NCBI GenBank assembly: GCA_963580455.1
Contig: OY756962.1
Span: 12,790,001-12,854,000 of the forward strand
DNA from: Euonymus europaeus
Lineage: Eukaryota; Streptophyta; Magnoliopsida; Celastrales; Celastraceae
Direction: 5' to 3'
DNA: 64,000 bases
Made by a program: the position numbers and the translations under genes. The notes beneath the pieces were generated by a model. The model was not told the origin of the DNA. It worked only from the letters and a program-made list of their open reading frames with translations, and did no database searches. Numbering within the stretch: position 1 is the stretch's first letter; each line of letters begins with the position of its first letter. Positions 12,004-22,178 of this stretch are shown here, piece by piece.

Positions 12004-12170
12004 GAGAGAATAAGGACAGACGACAGAGGAGACGGCGAGAGGAGTCCCCTCGTCATCGGAATCGTGGAACAGCCGGTACTATTGGAATGATAGTCGGTGG
12101 CCTAGCTTCGGGAGGAGAAAGTTCATCTGGGAGGAGAGCATATGCTCGGACTGTGCATCTGATCAACTAG
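12003..12170 (+). pseudogene. Gag-protease linker, frame-shifted and stopped
   Basis: The frame two bases along from gag (positions divisible by three) carries the basic linker and the Tat-typical block IGMIVGGLASGG followed by RRAYAR. It lies between the Gag knuckle and protease in related elements. The frame is entered between about 11940 and 12003 and ends at an in-frame TAG (12168-12170), after which protease continues in the same frame. I read the TAG as a nonsense mutation, although a programmed gag/pol boundary cannot be excluded from one copy. Confidence 0.7.
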
Positions 12171-13676
12171 AAGTCAAAGAAAACGAGAACGGGAGAGGTG
12201 AAGATAACGTTCTCAGAAAGAGACGGGGATGGTTTGCACCAGCCCCATGACGATGCGTTGGTCATTGATGTTATCATCGCCAACTACACGGTCAAGAAGG
12301 TCTTGATTGATAACTGGAGCGCAGCGGATGTTCTCTTCTATCACGCCTTCAAACAGATGAACCTTTCGAGAGAGAGCTTGAAGAAGTTTTCTTCACCCCT
12401 ATACGGTTCCACGGGAGAACAAGTTGTCCCTGTCGGGATAATAAGTCTACCAATAACCTTGGGTGATTACCCGAGATCAAAATTATTTATGGTGGAACTT
12501 CTGGTCGTCGATGTGAAGACCCCATACAATGCATTGATCGGCAGACCACTTCTTCACAAGGCCCGAGCAGTTGTCTCAACTTATTACCTGAAGATGAAAT
12601 TCCCCACTGATCAAGGAGTAGGAGAAGTTCAGGGCGACCAAAAGCTCGCTCGCCAGATGTATGTAACCGATCTAAAAGAAAAGGAAAAGCCAGTCTCAAT
12701 CATAGAATTGGTAGATGATCAGAATAATCAAATCTTGAAGCCCTCGCCAGCCGAACAACTCATCGCTATTCCTGTCGAGCATGCAACGGAGAAGAAGTTG
12801 TATTACGGTTCCGAGCTTAGTAAACATTTAAGCGAAGGCTTGACGAATCTACTATTGGAAAACATCACCACATTTGCATGGAGTGCACATGAAATGCCGG
12901 GTATTAGTGCTGATGTTATCACTCACCATCTGACTATCAAACCTGGTAGCCGACCAGTGAAGCAAAAAAAGAGGAATTTTGCAGAAGATAGGCAAGAAGC
13001 CATCAAAACAGAAGTTAACAAGCTTCTGGATGCCGACTTCATCCGAGAAGTACAATATCCAGAATGGCTTTCTAATGTTGTTATGGTTGCCAAACCGAAT
13101 GGTAAATGGCGCATGTGTGTAGACTTCACTCACCTAAACAAGGCATGTCCGAAGGATAGCTACCCGCTGCCGAAAATCGACCAACTGGTAGACGCAACCT
13201 CGGGAAAGGGTCTCCTCAGTTTCCTTGATGCCTACTCAGGATACCATCAGATTCAAATGCATCAAGCTGACGAGGAACACACCTCGTTTGTTACTCCTGA
13301 GGGTACGTACTGCTACCAAGTTATGCCTTTTGGGTTGAAGAATGCAGGTGCCACCTATCAACGACTAGTCAACAAAATGTTTTCCCCAATGCTCGGAAAG
13401 ACAGTGGAAGCATACGTCGACGATATAGTCGTTAAAAGCAAGAAACCCGAGGAACACTTGGGCGACTTGCATGATGTATTTAATGTTTTGAATAATTTTG
13501 GGATGAAGCTCAATCCCGAGAAATGTGCGTTTGGTGTTTCATCGGGAAAATTCCTCGAATTCCTCATCTCCAAACGAGGAATTGAGGTGAACCCTAAAAA
13601 GGTGTTAGCGATAATCAACATGCAAGCCCCGAGGAAGAAGAAGGAGGTTCAACAACTCACCGGGCGAACTCGCTAA
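12171..13676 (+). pseudogene. pol: Tat pol part 1: protease and reverse transcriptase (broken)
   Basis: Open for about 500 codons with no ATG of its own; it is an internal polyprotein segment. The aspartic protease region carries VLIDNWSAADVLF: the Asp is at 12309-12311, but the glycine that normally follows the D-T/N pair is Trp (TGG at 12315-12317), which should abolish protease activity. The reverse transcriptase follows, with FIREVQYPEWLSNVVMV, KWRMCVDFTHLNKACPKD, SFLDAYSGYHQI, VMPFGLKNAGATYQR and the catalytic YVDD at 13413-13424. The thumb begins with KCAFGV. The frame is lost near 13665-13676 just after VQQLTGR, and the next RT/RNase H segment continues in another frame. GC content and codon choice are clearly unlike the AT-rich satellite around the element. 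Confidence 0.93.
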
Positions 13677-14632
13677 ACCGATTCCTCGCCAGATCAGGGG
13701 ATCGGTGTAAACACTTCTTTAACGCACTTAAACAAACAACCGATTTTCAATGGAATGAACACTGTCAAGAAGCTTTAGAGGAGCTCAAGTCTTATCTGAG
13801 CCAATCACCTCTACTCACTGCTCCAAAAGAGGGAGAACCATTATACCTTTACTTAGCTACAACAAAACACGCAGTGAGTGCCGTGCTAATAAGCGAGGGA
13901 GAGGATAAAGTTCAGAGGCCAATATACTACACTAGTAAGGTCCTCACTGCGATCGAGAAGAGATACACCAAGGCCGAGAGAATGGCCCTGGCACTGGTGA
14001 CCACGGCTAGGAAGTTGAGACCATATTTTCAAGCCCATACAATTACAGTGTTGACTGATCAGCCGCTCAAGAGCATTTTACAGAATCCAAACATATCGGG
14101 AAGACTTATTAAGTGGTCAATCAAACTTAGTGAGTTTGATATCTACTTTGAACCGAGAAGATCCATCAAAGCGCAAGTCCTCGCGGATTTCATTACTGAA
14201 TGCCAACATCAATTAGAGGAAGAGGCGCCGCAGGAGCAATGGCAACTCTTCGTCGATGGATCTTCGAACAAGGACGGCAGTAGAGCAGGGATTCTGCTTC
14301 TCGGACCAGGGGGCATGACTACTGAGCATGCCCTCCGTTTCCAATTTAAAGCCTCTAATAACGAGGCTGAATATGAAGCATTGCTAGCTGCATTAAAACT
14401 GGCCATCGAGCTAGAGGTTCGCAATTTGCTGATTCACAGTGATTCACAGCTCGTCACCGAGCAGGTTCGTGGGGAGTATGAGGCGAGAGGCTCCAATATG
14501 ATCAAATATCTGGCAAAAGCTAAGGAGCTGATGAGGGAGATCCCGAATGTTGAAATACTGAGAGTTCCTCGAGAAGAAAATCAGCAAGCCGACATATTAG
14601 CCCGACTTGCGTCAACAACCAAGAAAGATTAG
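13676..14632 (+). pseudogene. pol: Tat pol part 2: RNase H and second (archaeal-type) RNase H
   Basis: Frame continues without stops from about 13676 (NRFLARSGDRCKHFF) to a TAG at 14630-14632. First comes the RT connection and the RT-linked RNase H (PLYLYLATTKHAVSAVL, RPIYYTSKVL, KRYTKAERMALALV, LTDQPLKSIL). A second RNase H begins near 14240: FVDGSSNKDG (Asp codon 14255-14257), NNEAEYEALLAALKLA, LLIHSDSQLV and ENQQADILARLAS supply the D, E, D, D set. Two RNase H domains in tandem are the hallmark of the Tat clade. The upstream join to RT and the downstream join to integrase both need a frame change. Confidence 0.92.
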
Positions 14633-15216
14633 GCTTCCGAGCATCTTTGTTAAGGCAATTGCGGAGATCAGTACTGAACGATCTTGGATGGATGCAATAC
14701 GAGCCTTCCTCACTGAGGGACGATTGCCAGAAGACAGGAACGAGGCTAAAAGTCTCCGAGCAAGGGCAGCGAGGTATTCAATTATTCAAGGAACCCTTTA
14801 CCGACGATCCTACACACTCCCTTACCTTAAGTGCCTTGCTCCACGAGAGGCTGATTACGCTCTCCGAGAAGTTCATGGAGGAATATGTGGCAGCCACTCC
14901 GGTGCAAGGACTTTAGCTAATAAGGTCTTGCGATGCGGGTATTACTGGCCGACCATGAACAAGGATGCAAAGGAGTTGGTGAGGAAGTGTGACAAGTGCC
15001 AGAGACATGCCAACGTATCGCATCACCCACCATCGGAGATTACAGTGATGGAGAACCCTTGTCCGTTTGCACAATGGGGGCTGGATTTGTTAGGACCTTT
15101 TCCTCAGGCAACAGCCCAAAGGAAGTTTCTCATAGTAGCAGTGGATTATTTCACCAAGTGGGTTGAAGCCGAGCCTCTGGCCACGATCATTGACCACAAG
15201 GTGAAAGACTTCATTT
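14633..15216 (+). pseudogene. pol: Tat pol part 3: integrase N-terminal half
   Basis: After the TAG at 14630 the integrase is read in a new frame (positions divisible by three), beginning around LPSIFVKAIAEIS. The zinc-binding HHCC region is at about 14870-15005 (VHGGICGSHSG, then KCDKCQRHAN). The catalytic core starts at about 15075 with WGLDLLGPFP (first catalytic Asp), then FLIVAVDYFTKWVEAEPL. The frame breaks in the T run at about 15214-15217; if read on, it ends in a TGA at 15264-15266. Confidence 0.9.
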
Positions 15217-15915
15217 TGGAAAACCATCATATGCAGATATGGTGTTCCTCGGATCCTCATTACTGATAATGGCCGACAGTTTGTGAGTGCCAATATACGG
15301 CAGTTTTGTGACGAACACGGCATCAACCTCAGGGTTACTACCGTGGCTCACCCTCAAGCTAACGGACAAGTAGAAGTCATCAACCGAATCATACTACAAG
15401 GAATCAGGGCTCGTCTTGACCAAGCCAAGGGACTTTGGACGGAACAGCTCCATGGCGTCCTCTGGTCTTACCGGACTATGCCTAGGGCATCAACAGGAGA
15501 GACGCCTTTCTCCTTAGTATTCGGATCAGAGGCTGTTATCCCGGTTGAAATTGGAGTTCCCACTCCTCGTATAACTGAGTTTGAAGAGTCGAGTAACAAT
15601 GACTTATTGCTCAACAATCTTGATTTCTTGGAAGAAGCTAGAGAGACTGCTCGGATCAGGATTGCTGTTTACAAACAAAGAATGGCCCGATATTACAACA
15701 AAAGGGTCCGAACAAGAAAGTTTTCAGAAGGAGACTGGGTTCTAAGGAAAGCTACTTCAGCCGAAAAACATCCAGGCAAGCTCGGAGAGACTTGGGAAGG
15801 ACCTTTCCGAGTTATCAAAGTACTGCTTGATGGGACTTACAAACTGGAAAATCCCGAGAAGCCTGGAGAGATGAGACCTTGGAATGCCGAAAACCTCCGA
15901 AGATACTATGTTTAA
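15214..15915 (+). pseudogene. pol: Tat pol part 4: integrase C-terminal half
   Basis: Resumes in the next frame with ICRYGVPRILITDNG (second catalytic Asp), then HPQANGQVEVINR, which holds the catalytic Glu. The conserved WSYRTMPRASTGETPF block and the C-terminal GPY/F-type module (GETWEGPFRVIKV) follow. It ends YYV-TAA at 15913-15915. No chromodomain follows, in line with Tat rather than chromovirus membership. This half has no internal stop; the only lesion is the frame break at its start. Confidence 0.92.
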
Positions 15916-16388
15916 TTTCATCCTGCTGGCATGTACTTAAGCACAATTTCCATTTCCAAAACTCGTTTCCTACACGAGACTTAGGATTTTGCTCATTCAA
16001 TGAAAGTAGTTTGTTTTGCTATAAAGATCCTCAGAAGTATGCGTTGCTCGGCGCATTTCCGCCGCAATGCCTGAGCATTATTACAAGCCTGCTAGGATCA
16101 GGGAGACCGAGGAAAAACATGGTTTTGTTTCAACTCATTTAATTTGAGTTACAACAGACAAGTGAAAACAAGTTAGCTATGACCCGAACAAGTTTGGGCC
16201 ACAGCACTACTTGTCCCCAAATCAGTTACAGCAGGCTACGTTTTAAGTTATGATTTCCGAGGAAAAAGATGGATAGTAATAGACAACGAATGGGAAGAAA
16301 AGAATTCACCTTCATTAAAATTAAAAACGTTATTTACAAATGTTGAGAATAGAGTTTGATCAAAAAAGAAGGGAAAAAGGCCCAGTTT
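15916..16388. other. Non-coding spacer between pol and the antisense gene
   Basis: 473 bp with no convincing coding signal on either strand. It holds the convergent 3' ends of pol (plus strand) and the antisense gene (minus strand), so it would contain the 3' untranslated part of the antisense transcript. I see no tRNA, repeat or other element in it. Confidence 0.6.
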
Positions 16389-17027
16389 CTAATTTTCAAT
16401 ATCAACTAGCTCCTCGGCAGCCCGCTCTGTGTCACCCTCAAAAGAAGGAAGGGGCACGTCGACTTCTTCATTCCTCGGAGGAATCGGCGGAGCATCAGCC
16501 TCCGTGTATCCATCGATGTCCTCCTCGTCGTCCCCCGCATCCTCTTGAAGAAGGCGGAACTGCTTGTAAGTATCTTCCTTCACCACATCCTCGCCGTCTT
16601 TACCCGCAATGACCGGGCACAACTCATTCAAAATGTCCGAGCTCTGGCCTTTGCTGACGAGGAACCTCCGAGCTTCTTTGACAGCAGCCTGGAAGCAGAA
16701 AAAGCCTTCCTGCTTAAGGGTAAGTTGGTACTCCTCAGAGTCGCGAAACTCTCGGAGACCAGCTTGACGCCCGCTTTCAAACAAGCGGGCCCCCTCAGCC
16801 TCAGCTTCTGACTTTTGTCTCGCCAGCTCGTCCTCGGCCTCTTTCAACTTCGTAGCCATCAGATTCTTTGACGCCTGCGTTTTCTCGAGGTCCAACCTCG
16901 TCAGTTTCAGAGCGGTCTCTGTCCGACCAATAGCTCCCTTGAGCAGTAGAATCTCTTGGGCGGCAGTCCTCTTCTCGGCTTCGGAGCTTCGGATGTCAAG
17001 AGACAACTTCCCGAGAAGTGAAGTCAG

Positions 17028-17112
17028 CTGCAAATGACAACAAAAAAGAAAATAGTTATTAAGCAAGCTGAAGGAAAACATGCTAAACAATGTTCCGAGT
17101 GGAAGCATGTAC
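17028..17112 (-). other. Predicted intron 2 of the antisense gene
   Basis: 85 nt on the minus strand. The donor is GGAG/GTACATGC at 17113/17112; the acceptor is TTTTTTGTTGTCATTTGCAG/CTGAC at 17028/17027, with a strong polypyrimidine tract. Splicing is in phase 0 and links LME directly to LTSLLGK. The exact match in length to intron 1 is probably chance. Confidence 0.8.
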
Positions 17113-17536
17113 CTCCATCAGCATAACGGCCGAAGCCCCCATCTTCTCCTCGGTGGCCATCTCCTCGGCTCGCCTTTGGTCCGACGGAAGAGACAGATTC
17201 TCGAGCATCTCCAAGGCCACCCGAGAATTGGCCACTGTGTCAGATAGACGCACATTCCACCGAGGAATGTGAACGTCTCCTATCCTGTGAGGTGGAGAGG
17301 AAGAGCGGGCGTCGGATGTACGAGAAAGAGATCCAACGGCCCGAGAGGATGGGGTGGAAATGAAGACACCACGACCGCGACCCAAGTCTTTTCCTCATCC
17401 TGGTTTGACTTGGGCACCCTCAGCAGGGGCAACTCGCTTCTTCTTGCTCGGTTCAACACCCCATCAGGTCTCCTCTTCTTGCCTAAGTTGGCAGTCTTCT
17501 TCTGCAACTTCAGGTAATCAACAGCAGACGACATAT

Positions 17537-17621
17537 CTGGGAAGTAACAAGAATCATTAATACAACAACAGGATTAGTATAGCAAGATTATAAAGAAAAC
17601 CGAGCAAGAGCAGGTCCCCAC
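17537..17621 (-). other. Predicted intron 1 of the antisense gene
   Basis: 85 nt on the minus strand. The donor is CAAG/GTGGGG at 17622/17621; the acceptor is TTACTTCCCAG/AT at 17537/17536, after a T-rich stretch. Removing it joins exon 1 (phase 1) to a frame that stays open for about 50 codons. Reading through instead hits a stop after about 20 codons. Confidence 0.75.
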
Positions 17622-18591
17622 CTTGCATCGCTTGCTCGGACCTATGAGCCCTTGTAAAGTCTACAGCTCGGCATATCACAGGCACAGAAGGTTTAGTGAA
17701 AGGGCCTCTGAGAGTAAGATACCAGTCAAGCTCTTGAGGAGAAAGCTCGGGAAGTCGCTTGAACTTACTGAATTTTGGGACAACCCACGAGGTCCTAAAA
17801 GGAAGATCCTCGTCCTCGCCCAAAGGCATTCGAATAAAGAAATAACTAGACTTCCAATGATGATTGGAAGATGAATATTTTGGAGCAACCAGACCCTTCT
17901 TGAACTTTAAATAACAAAGTCCAGGGTTTCTCGGAGCTCTACAAAGGGAGAAATTGTGCTGAAGAACATTAGAAAAAAAAGGGACACGAAGCTCGGCACA
18001 GTAGTAGAGAATTGTGCCGAGAAAGACCCAAGAGTTGGGAGCTAGACAGGTAGGGCAAATATCGAACCGATCAAAGAAGGAACATATTGCTGGGGCAATC
18101 GGTATCCGACAACCAAATGATAATACGGTGGTAGAAATGGCAAACTCCCCATGTTGAGGACGGAATGGAGATACTCCTTCAGGCACAGGCTTGCAAGGGT
18201 AGGGAATACCGAACAACTTGCGTTGGGATTCCACCTCGGAGGCTGAAAGGCTACAACTAAGATTCCTAGGCTCCCTAGAACCATCACCTACTGCTCGGGC
18301 CTCCTGTATTTCGAACCCAGGAGGAGCAAAGAAAGGGCGTTCTGCTAACGGTAGCCTAATACTCGTCCTAGCAGGGGGAGAAGTAGAGGTCGAAGGAGAA
18401 GTTCCTAGGTCGGCGTCCTCTAACACATTAATATCACTATCCGAAGAAGGGGAAGACATTTCTCGTACCTGATGAGACGAGGAAAGGATAGAGTTTGCTC
18501 AAAAAATAAACTAGGATTACGTTTGCTCGGAGTAGTCAATGCTCGGGGCTCTCAATCTTTGCAGCAAGTGAATGGGACAATGGCGTCCTCG

Positions 18592-18600
18592 CTATTTATA
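18592..18600 (-). promoter_or_regulatory. TATA box of the antisense gene
   Basis: TATAAATAG on the minus strand (plus-strand CTATTTATA), about 135 bp upstream of the antisense ATG at 18459. This is a canonical plant TATA box at a suitable distance, predicting a start site near 18565 and a 5' leader of about 100 nt. It lies inside the element but outside the 3' LTR, so the gene would have a promoter independent of the LTRs. Confidence 0.65.
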
Positions 18601-18810
18601 GTTGAAGACCGCCCCGGTCAATGGACCCGATGACGAGACGTACTGCATCCTCTCATCTGGGCCGCTCAACCTCTGCGCATCAAGTAACCATTGGATCAAG
18701 ATCAATCGAATTTTAGCCGTCCAACAACTCACAATTAATGGTACCCTCGGGAATCCAAACGTCCTCTCATACAGACCTATCATTGGTAATACACGATGAC
18801 CAATCACAGG

Positions 18811-18824
18811 TCTGAGGGGGCAAG
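18811..18824 (+). other. Polypurine tract of the Tat element
   Basis: TCTGAGGGGGCAAG lies directly against the TGATGAGG start of the 3' LTR. A GAGGGGGCAA-type tract in this position is the usual plus-strand priming site in this group. Confidence 0.8.
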
Positions 18825-19273
18825 TGATGAGGATAATTTTCCTCTTCCACTGACAACACGACACGTAGATATAACTGTCGTCAGCTTCATGCTCGGTACC
18901 GAGAAGAGCTATGTATATTCCTCGGTACTCATCTTCAGAGTGGTAAAAAACTGTCATGAACTACCTAAACAGGAACTACCTTCACTATAAAAAGGGAAAA
19001 ACCCTCAGGTAAAAAGGGGAGGATTTTCTGACTAATTACAAGAGCACCGAGCAGTGCACTTCACAGAGTTCTTTTGTGCTAGCATCTGACTTGAGCGTCG
19101 GAGCGTCAACGCCAGAGAACACTCTCTGGCGGGCCTCTAGCTTACGTTTGCTCTTTGCTACAGGATAATTCTATTGTCGGAAGGAAGCTGATCCGAGAAA
19201 GGACATCAACAGACGAGAAAGCTCTTGTTCAAACCTATCCTGATATTTCTTGGACTAATTTGAGACGTCATCA
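18825..19273 (+). repeat. Tat element 3' LTR
   Basis: 449 bp, TGATGAGGATAATTTTCC to GAGACGTCATCA. Thirteen substitutions and one single-base insertion (GGGCCTC versus GGGCTC) separate it from the 5' LTR. Its TATA word is at 18986-18994. Confidence 0.96.
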
Positions 19274-19278
19274 TACTC
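19274..19278 (+). repeat. Target-site duplication, right (TACTC)
   Basis: Perfect 5-bp copy of 10202-10206, followed by CATAGACAGAGTTGAGCAAG, the remainder of the interrupted satellite monomer. Confidence 0.95.
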
Positions 19279-20319
19279 CATAGACAGAGTTGAGCAAGTT
19301 CGGACGATAAAAGTTGTTCGACGTACACTTTTTACGATTCTTCTATGTCAAATTTTACGAGTAGAAGCTTCCAAGATTATTTCGATTCCAAAAACACCAA
19401 CTTTCTATGACAAATGGACAAAATCGTTAAAAGCTCCTCCATAGAGAGAGTTGAGCAACTTCGGACCATCAAAGTTGCTCGGTGTACACTTTTTATTATT
19501 CTTCTATGTCAAATTTATGAGTAGAAGCTTCCAAGATTATTTCGATTTCAAAAACACCAACTTTCTACGACAAATGGACAAAACCGTTAAAAGCTCCTCC
19601 ATAGAGAAACTTCGGACCATCAAAGTTGCTCAGTGTACACTTTTTATTGTTCTTCTATGTCAAATTTTACGAGAATAAGCTTCCATGATTATTTCGATGC
19701 CAAAACACCAACTTTTTATCACAAATGGACAAAACCGTTAAAAGCTTCTACATAGAAAGAGTTGAGCAACTTCGGACCAACAAAGTTCCTCGGGATACAC
19801 TTTTTACTGTTCTTATTTGTCAAATTTTACGAGTATAAGCTTCCTAGATTATTTTGATGCTAAAACACCATCTTTCTATGACAAATGGACAAAATCGTTA
19901 AAAGCCTCTCCATAGAGAGAGTTGAGCAACTTCGGACCATCAAAGTTGCTCGGTGTACATTTTTTATTGTTATTCTATGTCAAATTTTATGAGTATAAGC
20001 TTCCAAGATTATTTCGATTCCAAATCACCAACTTTCTATGAGAAATGGACAAAACCGTTAAAATCTCCTCCATAGAGAGAGTTGAGCAACTTCGAACCAT
20101 CAAAGTTGCTCGATGTACACTTTTTATTGTTCTTCTATGTCAAATTTTACGAGTATAAGCTTTCATGATTATTTCGATGCCAAAACACCAACTTTTTATC
20201 ACAAATGGACAAAACCGTTAAAAGCCCCTCCATAGAGAGAGTTGACCAACTTCGGACCAACAAAGTTGCTCGGGATACAATTTTTATTGTTCTTCTATGT
20301 CAAATTTTATGAGTATAAG

Positions 20320-22178
20320 CTTCCAAGATTATTTCGATTCCAAATCACCAACTTTCTATGAGAAATGGACAAAACCGTTAAAAGCTCCTCCATAGAGAGA
20401 GTGGAGCAACTTCGAACCATCAAAGTTGCTCGATGTACACTTTTTATTGTTGTTCTATGTCAAATTTTACGAGTATAAGCTTCCAAGATTATTTCGATGC
20501 CAAAACACCAACTTTTTATCACAAATGGACAAAACCGTTAAAAGCTCCTCCATAGAGATAGTTGAGCAACTTCGGACCGACAAAGTTGCTCGGGATAAAT
20601 TTTTTATTGTTCTTGTATGTCAAATTTTATGATTATAAGCTTCCTAGATTATATCGATGCTAAAACACCATCTTTCCATGACAAATGGACAAACCCGTTG
20701 AAAGCTCCTCCATAGAGAGAGTTGAGCAACTTCAAACCATCAAAGTTGCTCGATGTACACTTTTTATTGTTGTTCTATGTCAAATTTTACGAGTATAAGC
20801 TTCCAAGATTATTTCGATGCCAAACACCAACTTTCTATGACAAATGGACAAAACCGTTAAAAGCTCCTCTATATAGAGAGTTGAGCAATTTCGGACCCTC
20901 AAAGTTGTCGGGATACACTTTTTATTGTTCTTCTTTGTCAAATTTTATGAGTCTAAGCATCCTAGATTATTTCGATGCTAAAACACCATCTTTCTATGAC
21001 AAATGGACAAAACCGTTAAAAGCCCTTCCATAGAGAGAGTTGAGCAACTTCGGACCATCGAAGTTGCTCGGTGTACACATTTTATTCTATGTCAAATTTT
21101 ATGAGTATAAGCTTCCAAGATTATTTCGATTCCAATTCACCAACTTTCTATGAGAAATGGACAAAACCGTTAAAAGCTCCTCCATCGAGAGAGTGGAGCA
21201 ACTTCGAACCATCAAAGTTGCTCGATGTACACTTTTTATTGTTGTTCTATGTCAAATTTTACGAGTATAAGCTTCCATGATTATTTCGATGCCAAAACAC
21301 CAACTTTTTATCACAAATGGATAAAACCGTTAAAAGTCGCTCCATAAAGAGAGTTGAGTAACTTCGGACCAACAAAGTTGGTCGATGTACACTTTTTATT
21401 GTTATTCTATGTTAAATTTTATGAGTATAAGCTTCCTAGATTATTTCGATGCCAAAAAATGAACTTTTTACGACAAATGGACAAAACCGTTAAAATCTCC
21501 TCCATAGAGAGAGTTGAGCAACTTCGGACCATCACAGTTGCTCGGTGTACACTTTTTATTCTTCTTCTGTGTCAAATTTTACGAGTATAAGCTTCCAAGA
21601 TTATTTTGATTCCAAATCACCAACTTTCTATGAGAAATAGACAAAACCGTTAAAAGCTCCTCCATCGAGAGAGTTGAGCAACTTCGAACCATCAAAGTTG
21701 CTCGATGTACACTTTTTATTATTCTTCTATGTCAAATTTTACGAGTATAAGCTTCCATGATTATTTCGATGCCAAAACACCAACTTTTTATCACAAATGG
21801 ACAAAACCGTTAAAAGGCACTCCATAGAGAGAGTTGAGCAACTTCGGACCAACAACGTTGCTCGAGATACACTTTTTATTATTCTTCTATGTCAAATTTT
21901 ACGAGTATAAGCTTCCAGGGCTATTTCGATGCCAAAAGACCAACTTTCTATGACAAATGGACAAACCCGTTAAAAGCTACTCCATAGACAGAGTTGAGCA
22001 AGTTCGGACCATAAAAGTTGTTCGACGTACACTTTTTACGATTCTTCTATGTCAAATTTTACGAGGATAAGCTTCCTAGACTATTTCGATGACAAAACAG
22101 CAACTTTCTATGACAAATGGACAAAACACAGCTAAAACCTCCTCCATAGAGAGAGTTGAGCAACTTCGGACCATCAAA
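20320..22178 (+). repeat. 3510-bp-spaced duplication within block B, copy 1
   Basis: Matches 23830-25687 at a constant offset of about 3510 bp (22 monomers). Shared rare features are the 10-bp shorter TACACATTTTATTCTATG junction (21071 and 24581), AAAGTTGGTCGATG (21375 and 24885) and TTTATTCTTCTTCTGTG (21556 and 25066). Upstream of 20320 and 23830 the two sequences diverge. Confidence 0.85.

Larger units (their letters stand above)
16389..18459 (-). pseudogene. Antisense extra gene of the Tat element, three exons, one frame break
   Basis: Encoded opposite to gag-pol. Exon 1 (18459-17622) starts at an ATG (MSSPSSDSD). Its acidic Ser-rich N-terminus is followed at about residues 104-200 by a region resembling the plant 'putative gypsy-type transposon' domain (Transposase_28 type): GEFAISTTVLSFGCRIP, FFDRFDICPTCLAPNSW and WVFLGTILYYC. 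Exon 2 (17536-17113) is basic, with KKRRPDG. Exon 3 (17027-16389) is rich in Glu, Lys and Leu, with clear coiled-coil character (LKLTRLDLEKTQASKNLM, KLKEAEDELARQKSEAEAE), and has an acidic tail ending DIEN-stop. Both introns are 85 nt with GT...AG ends, and the exon 2/3 join keeps frame. One frame discrepancy lies in exon 2 near 17385-17400. The intact product would be about 630 residues. Its function is unknown; homologous extra ORFs occur in other Tat elements. Confidence 0.75.
18460..18824. other. Antisense leader/promoter region and PPT-proximal sequence
   Basis: 365 bp without a supported ORF. It holds the 5' leader and TATA box of the antisense gene and, at its right end, the polypurine tract for plus-strand cDNA synthesis. 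Confidence 0.6.
10207..19273 (+). mobile_element. Ty3/gypsy LTR retrotransposon, Tat lineage, full length but decayed
   Basis: A 9067-bp element with two LTRs, 5-bp TSD, PBS, PPT, and gag, protease, RT, RNase H, a second RNase H and integrase in gypsy order. Tat assignment rests on the second, archaeal-type RNase H after the RT-linked one, the absence of a chromodomain after integrase, a CHHC-type Gag knuckle, and an extra gene between pol and the 3' LTR; extra ORFs there are a known Tat-clade trait. Pol is interrupted by at least four frame changes or stops, and the protease active-site glycine is replaced by Trp, so the copy is non-autonomous. By hand alignment the LTRs differ at 13 positions plus one indel in about 448 bp (about 2.9%). 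With the often-used plant rate of 1.3e-8 per site per year this implies roughly 1.1 million years since insertion. Confidence 0.95.

Noticed and set aside
12168..12170. Programmed gag/pol stop-codon boundary in the Tat element
   Set aside because: The stop lies after a frame change already needed to leave gag, and other lesions exist downstream. Decay is the simpler reading, although a family alignment would be decisive.
16340..16811. Plus-strand open frames at 16340-16612 and 16545-16811
   Set aside because: They lie opposite exon 3 of the antisense gene, have low-complexity composition (Pro/Arg/His-rich) and are best explained as shadows of its Glu-rich coding sequence.
18592..18957. Minus-strand open frame of 121 codons overlapping the 3' LTR
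   Set aside because: It crosses the LTR boundary, overlaps the antisense promoter and contains no recognisable motif.
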